This document shows positions 59,446-64,000 of a stretch of DNA of 64,000 nt, in pieces (within the stretch, counting starts at the first letter, position 1; every line of letters starts with the position of its first letter). A program made the position numbers and the translations under genes. The notes beneath the pieces were generated by a model. It saw only the letters and a program-made list of their open reading frames with translations. It did not search any database and was not told the DNA's origin. Source of the DNA: Mixophyes australis (Eukaryota > Chordata > Amphibia > Anura > Limnodynastidae). Where the stretch lies: the NCBI GenBank assembly GCA_036250195.1, contig JAVHZZ010000003.1, positions 89,479,418 through 89,543,417 on the forward strand, read 5' to 3'.

Positions 59446-60291
59446 TGTCAGAAAGAGAGAGAAGACACAGGAGAGGAGAGTTGTAGCTGGGGACCTGGGG
59501 TGGAAGCTCCCAGGCTCCCCCAGCATTGCCTGGAAGTCTGAGCGTGGTGACTGAGCCAGGGCAAGGAATGTGTGCCCTGGATGAGGGGGAGAACTCCATG
59601 CCACTATAGTGAACCCAAGAGAGAGGGGGACACTGCACATGGAAGAGGCCCTGGAGTGAGGGCTGCTACAAGAGGCATGGTAGTTGTAGTGTCAGATCCT
59701 GAGGCTGAGAGTACACAGAGTGACGTGTCAGAGCACAGGAGACATTATCCCCGCAGAGGAGGGATGAGCTGCAGTTGAGAGGTACACAGAGTGTGTCAGA
59801 GCTGCATGGAGGAGAGGCTGCCTGCCTATTAGCATCCATGCATGTGCCCCTGCAGAAAGGGTGATCTGCAGTGAGTATGGAGTGCAAGAGACATGTAAAT
59901 TATGTTATTTAACATCTGGATAACATTAAGAACTGTGCAGGAGGAGTGATAAGATATTTGCAACCATATTCGTATTTCTCATTAATAACTGTGCTGGAGA
60001 GAGTAAGGAGATGTATATATTCTGCAACCATTATGATTATCGTGCTGGAGGAAGAGTGTAAATAAAAGTTCAGTTTGTTATAGAGATGGTCTGGCGCCCA
60101 AATTATTGTGACTTCTATTACACTGCACCAAAGTGACATTACCTGTGTCCCACTAACTACAAAGAAACACCTGCATGTGCAGGGACCCCCTGATCATTTA
60201 CACCCATGCCCATCAGCTAGCCAGGGCTTGAGAAGGAGGTGCACTGTGTACCCTTTGCACCCCACACTACACACAGTGACAGGGGGTTACA
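59446..60291 (+). mobile_element. Putative solo LTR inserted in the 548-bp array
   Basis: TGTCAGAAAGAG to GGGGGTTACA, 846 bp, with AATAAAAGTTC at about 60060 as a likely polyadenylation signal. Flanks TAAAG and TAATG agree at 4 of 5 bases. Array sequence stops at the left border and resumes at GAGGCCACAATATAATTAA. The length and ends fit an LTR but no partner copy is in the window. Confidence 0.55.
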
Positions 60292-60455
60292 TAATGAGGC
60301 CACAATATAATTAAAAAATTGGGCATCAACTGTCACCGTTGTTTAATATCTGATACACCAAAATATGGACTGCACAGTGGAGTGTCCCCGGTAGTAAATT
60401 TGGTGCCGGGGCCACAATACCTCCTCCAACTTCCAAGTGTAGTGTTTATAAAGAC
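60292..60455. repeat. Diverged array unit between two insertions
   Basis: CACAATATAATTAAAAAA, GGACTGCACAGTGG, CCGGTAGTAAATTTGGTGCCGG and GTGTAGTGTTTATAAAG match the 548-bp unit with many changes, so it is an older part of the array. It supplies the ATAAAGAC target site of hAT-A copy 3. Confidence 0.8.
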
Positions 60456-60859
60456 TAGAGATGGTCACTGACCCCCGTGTTTTGGTTTTGGATTCGGTTT
60501 TGGATCTGGATTACCGTCGTGTTTTGGTTTTGGTTTTGGTTTTGCAAAACCGCCATTGCGTGTTTTGGTTTTGGTTTTGGTTTTGTTTGGTTTTGTTTTG
60601 CTATTTTGTTGGAAAATACATGTTTTTGTGCCTAAAATAACCCAATTTAGTGCTCCAACTGTTTTAGAGATAAGTAATCTAATTGTTGAGGTAATAAATC
60701 ATCCAAAAAAACTGTTTAATTCTTCGTTGGTAGGCCTTCATTTATTCTACACACAATTATTCTACAAACAGATTGTCTTCCTCTCCATCTATGCATATTG
60801 GCAATGCAGCCATCATCTTTGAATCTATATTACACCCTACACTTATAGTTAAATATGTA

Positions 60860-61195
60860 AAGAAATGGAAAAAGACAGTTTGCTTTCTGTCTCTATAGGC
60901 CCCCTCCACTTTTTTAAAAAAACAAAAAATTCAGCCATTATAGACTGTACAATATTAATTGACATGGAGAAAGCCAGTTTGGTTTCTGTCTCTCTAGGCC
61001 CCCCTCCACTTGTATAAAATACTAATAAATTCAGCTGTTATATACTGTACAATATAAATTGAAATGGACAAAGGCAGTTGGTATCTGTCTGCATCAGATC
61101 CTCTCTCCACTAGGAGTAAAATAGAAAACTATTCAGCCGTTATATAATCTAGAATATAAATAGAAATTGAGAAAGGCAATTTGGTATCTGTCTGC
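60860..61195 (-). repeat. hAT-A downstream subterminal repeats, about 3-4 units
   Basis: Units with GCCAGTTTGG-like, TCTGTCTCTCTAGGCCCCCC, TTCAGCC-TTATA blocks as in 12227-12780. The last unit reads TTTGGTATCTGTCTGCATCA, the form also found in copy 1, and meets the reading frame at 61195. Confidence 0.82.
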
Positions 61196-61792
61196 ATCAT
61201 AATCATCAACATCATCATTAGCGCCCTCGTCGCCTACACAAATCTCCCCCTCATCCTCTTCTAATTCCAAAGTGGCATCCTCAATTTGGGTATCACCGGC
61301 GACACTCGGGCTATTAAGGCACACATCAGCAGAATGCTCACGATTAGACATCCCACTGTTGGATGGACTCTCCACAGGGATTGTTGTCATTTGTGAATCA
61401 GAGCAAATATTCTCCTGTAATGCCTCACTGTTATCTTGCAGCTCGGCTTTGACGCGTAACAGTAGTTGTGCACCAATTGTAGGCTGGGTAACTTTTTGGG
61501 ATCTGCCACTAATAGCCAAAGGTGAAGGCCTCATTCTCTCTTTGCCACTGCGTGTGTAGAATGGCATGCTTGCAAATTTTTTTTTATCGTCACTTAACTT
61601 TTGCTCAGTTACACTTCTTTTTCGCTTCAATACAGTAAAAAATTTTTTGGTTTTTGTTTTTTGCACTAATTTGAAAACACTCTGTTGTTTGACATCGCCT
61701 TGGCCAGATGACGTACTGGGAACACTAACATCAGGACTGGTGACAGAACCTGGTTGCTCATTCAGATCATATGTGGACTGCTTTGAATCCAT
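61133..61792 (-). CDS. Truncated hAT-A transposase, N-terminal segment only
   Basis: 219 residues. Residues 1 to about 203 match the 997-residue transposase with about three differences (KK to FF-type changes near 50 and 73, and E to D near 200). The last ~16 residues (DADRYQIAFLNFYLYSR and on) are read from the downstream repeat and end in the same tail as copy 1. The BED finger, catalytic core and dimerisation region are absent; the basic patch and the acidic stretch remain. The start codon context and upstream array are as in copy 2. Whether the peptide is made is unknown. It might be inert, or might interfere with transposase if the N-terminal segment mediates contacts; that is speculation. 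Confidence 0.7.
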   Translation of the reverse strand: MDSKQSTYDLNEQPGSVTSPDVSVPSTSSGQGDVKQQSVFKLVQKTKTKKFFTVLKRKRSVTEQKLSDDKKKFASMPFYTRSGKERMRPSPLAISGRSQKVTQPTIGAQLLLRVKAELQDNSEALQENICSDSQMTTIPVESPSNSGMSNREHSADVCLNSPSVAGDTQIEDATLELEEDEGEICVGDEGANDDVDDYDADRYQIAFLNFYLYSRLYNG

Positions 61793-61808
61793 TCTGAGCG
61801 CAAACCAC

Positions 61809-63620
61809 TGGGGAGTGCTAAAAATTATTTAGTAGATACTGCTGACAGATATGACTTTTGACAGCCAGAAATATTAATGCACAATTAGGGAGGACACCCC
61901 AAAAACACTGAGGAGTGCTAAAAATTATTTAGTAGATACTGCTGACAGATATGACTTTTGACAGCCAGAAATATTAATGCACAATTAGGGAGGACACCCC
62001 AAAAACACTGAGGAGTGCTAAAAATTATTTAGTAGATACTGCTGACAGATATGACTTTTGACAGCCAGAAATATTAATGCACAATTAGGGAGGACACCCC
62101 AAAAACACTGAGGAGTGCTAAAAATTATTTAGTAGATACTGCTGACAGATATGACTTTTGACAGCCAGAAATATTAATGCACAATTAGGGAGGACACCCC
62201 AAAAACACTGAGGAGTGCTAAAAATTATTTAGTAGATACTGCTGACAGATATGACTTTTGACAGCCAGAAATATTAATGCACAATTAGGGAGGACACCCC
62301 AAAAACACTGAGGAGTGCTAAAAATTATTTAGTAGATACTGCTGACAGATATGACTTTTGACAGCCAGAAATATTAATGCACAATTAGGGAGGACACCCC
62401 AAAAACACTGAGGAGTGCTAAAAATTATTTAGTAGATACTGCTGACAGATATGACTTTTGACAGCCAGAAATATTAATGCACAATTAGGGAGGACACCCC
62501 AAAAACACTGAGGAGTGCTAAAAATTATTTAGTAGATACTGCTGACAGATATGACTTTTGACAGCCAGAAATATTAATGCACAATTAGGGAGGACACCCC
62601 AAAAACACTGAGGAGTGCTAAAAATTATTTAGTAGATACTGCTGACAGATATGACTTTTGACAGCCAGAAATATTAATGCACAATTAGGGAGGACACCCC
62701 AAAAACACTGAGGAGTGCTAAAAATTATTTAGTAGATACTGCTGACAGATATGACTTTTGACAGCCAGAAATATTAATGCACAATTAGGGAGGACACCCC
62801 AAAAACACTGAGGAGTGCTAAAAATTATTTAGTAGATACTGCTGACAGATATGACTTTTGACAGCCAGAAATATTAATGCACAATTAGGGAGGACACCCC
62901 AAAAACACTGAGGAGTGCTAAAAATTATTTAGTAGATACTGCTGACAGATATGACTTTTGACAGCCAGAAATATTAATGCACAATTAGGGAGGACACCCC
63001 AAAAACACTGAGGAGTGCTAAAAATTATTTAGTAGATACTGCTGACAGATATGACTTTTGACAGCCAGAAATATTAATGCACAATTAGGGAGGACACCCC
63101 AAAAACACTGAGGAGTGCTAAAAATTATTTAGTAGATACTGCTGACAGATATGACTTTTGACAGCCAGAAATATTAATGCACAATTAGGGAGGACACCCC
63201 AAAAACACTGAGGAGTGCTAAAAATTATTTAGTAGATACTGCTGACAGATATGACTTTTGACAGCCAGAAATATTAATGCACAATTAGGGAGGACACCCC
63301 AAAAACACTGAGGAGTGCTAAAAATTATTTAGTAGATACTGCTGACAGATATGACTTTTGACAGCCAGAAATATTAATGCACAATTAGGGAGGACACCCC
63401 AAAAACACTGAGGAGTGCTAAAAATTATTTAGTAGATACTGCTGACAGATATGACTTTTGACAGCCAGAAATATTAATGCACAATTAGGGAGGACACCCC
63501 AAAAGCACTGAGGAGTGCTACAAATTATTTAGTAGATACTGCTGACAGATATGACTTTTGACAGCCAGAAATATTAATGCACAATTATGGGGGACACCCC
63601 AAAAGCGCTGGGGTGTGCCA
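61809..63620 (-). repeat. hAT-A upstream array, about 18 units of 100 bp
   Basis: CCCCAAAA recurs every 100 bp from 61897 to 63597. Interior units appear identical to one another and to interior units of 15931-17048. The last two units before the terminus carry the same private changes as in copy 2. Confidence 0.95.
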
Positions 63621-63975
63621 AATATGAAGAAAAAATAATAAACCTCTATCCTCCTCTCTGCACTAGCGATTTTGGTTAGAGCAATTGCAAGAACAATATT
63701 GTATTCTCTGTCCCTGCTCTAATTAGCCTATGACTACACCCTGCTCTCTCCCTCTGTCAAATGGCGATGGATTGCTGTGGAGGCGTGTATTTATAAAGTT
63801 GAAGTATCGCGAGAACCGAGTCCCGAGATCCGACGACGTCACAATGACGTTCGGCCTCGATTTGGATTCGGAATGGGCGGGAGAGTACCGAGCTGCTCAG
63901 CTCGGTACTCGGATACCCAAAGTTCGGGTGGGTTCGGTTCTCGGAGAACCGGACCCGCCCATCTCTAATAAAGAC

Positions 63976-64000
63976 ACACAGCGTCGAAGTGTTATTATTT
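63976..64000. repeat. Continuation of hAT-B array
   Basis: GTCGAAGTGTTATT follows the target duplication and matches the GGGTCGAAGTGTTATTG block of the 548-bp unit; the sequence runs off the window. Confidence 0.6.

Larger units (their letters stand above)
60456..63967 (-). mobile_element. hAT-A copy 3, young deletion derivative
   Basis: 3512 bp. Ends TAGAGATGG and CCATCTCTA, flanked by a perfect 8-bp repeat ATAAAGAC (60448-60455 and 63968-63975). Both subterminal regions match copy 2 almost base for base, but the transposase is cut after about residue 203 and the upstream array has about 18 units. It cannot make an active transposase and would depend on a complete copy. Confidence 0.95.
54998..64000. 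mobile_element. hAT-B element, left end and interior; right end outside the window
   Basis: Starts TAGGGATGTGCACCGG, a typical hAT terminus, after an (AT)n run. A TTCGGAT-rich subterminal region, a 77-bp array, a small transposase relic and a 548-bp array follow. The array sequence resumes after each inserted element (60292-60447, and 63976 onward with GTCGAAGTGTTATT), so it continues past the window. hAT-A copy 3 and a putative solo LTR are nested in it. Confidence 0.65.

Overview
The window looks like intergenic or intronic DNA of a vertebrate with a repeat-rich genome, most likely a frog or another amphibian. Support for this: AT-rich non-coding background, palindromic MITEs, tRNA-derived SINEs, L2-type LINEs with a (GATGAT)-like tail, chromodomain Ty3/gypsy elements, a BEL/Pao remnant, and several hAT families. 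I recognise no host protein gene and no free-standing RNA gene. Nearly everything that can be named is a mobile element, often nested in another, so the value of the window is in insertion order and element structure. Species assignment is inference.

Layout. 1-3.7 kb: non-coding with one old MITE. 3724-5647: copy 1 of a hAT family (hAT-A), old and broken. 8179-11363: a chromodomain gypsy element on the minus strand, internally deleted and truncated against a minisatellite (11364-11823). 11832-17391: copy 2 of hAT-A, with an uninterrupted 997-residue BED-hAT transposase and a perfect 8-bp target duplication. 19.1-24.4 kb: a decayed copy of an uncharacterised multi-copy protein family, split by a short gypsy element (20252-23507, 5-bp target duplication TTAAG). 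29.6-33.4 kb: an L2 fragment split by a gypsy-type LTR that holds a minisatellite and a second solo LTR; 1.26 kb of this has been duplicated in tandem. 34.7-41.1 kb: LTR element pieces, including a BEL/Pao remnant interrupted by a solo LTR, a SINE and a mariner-like 3' end. 41.1-44.86 kb: an L2-type LINE on the minus strand with three nested insertions. 45-55 kb: mostly background with MITEs, a SINE, a hairpin, an integrase scrap and a minisatellite. 54998 to the window end: a second hAT family (hAT-B) built largely of 77-bp and 548-bp tandem arrays, into which a putative solo LTR (59446-60291) and hAT-A copy 3 (60456-63967, perfect 8-bp target duplication) have inserted.

How the parts work together. 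The three hAT-A copies form a small natural series. Copy 2 can encode a transposase with all recognisable parts. Copy 3 (very young) and copy 1 (old) share one deletion junction that removes the BED finger and catalytic core but leaves an N-terminal acidic segment of about 200 residues. All three carry a tandem array directly upstream of the start codon, with about 2, 11 and 18 units of ~100 bp. This series is the most interesting object here: a hAT lineage whose subterminal array expands, with a deletion form that keeps an open N-terminal reading frame. All calls rest on reading the sequence by eye; no database search was run.
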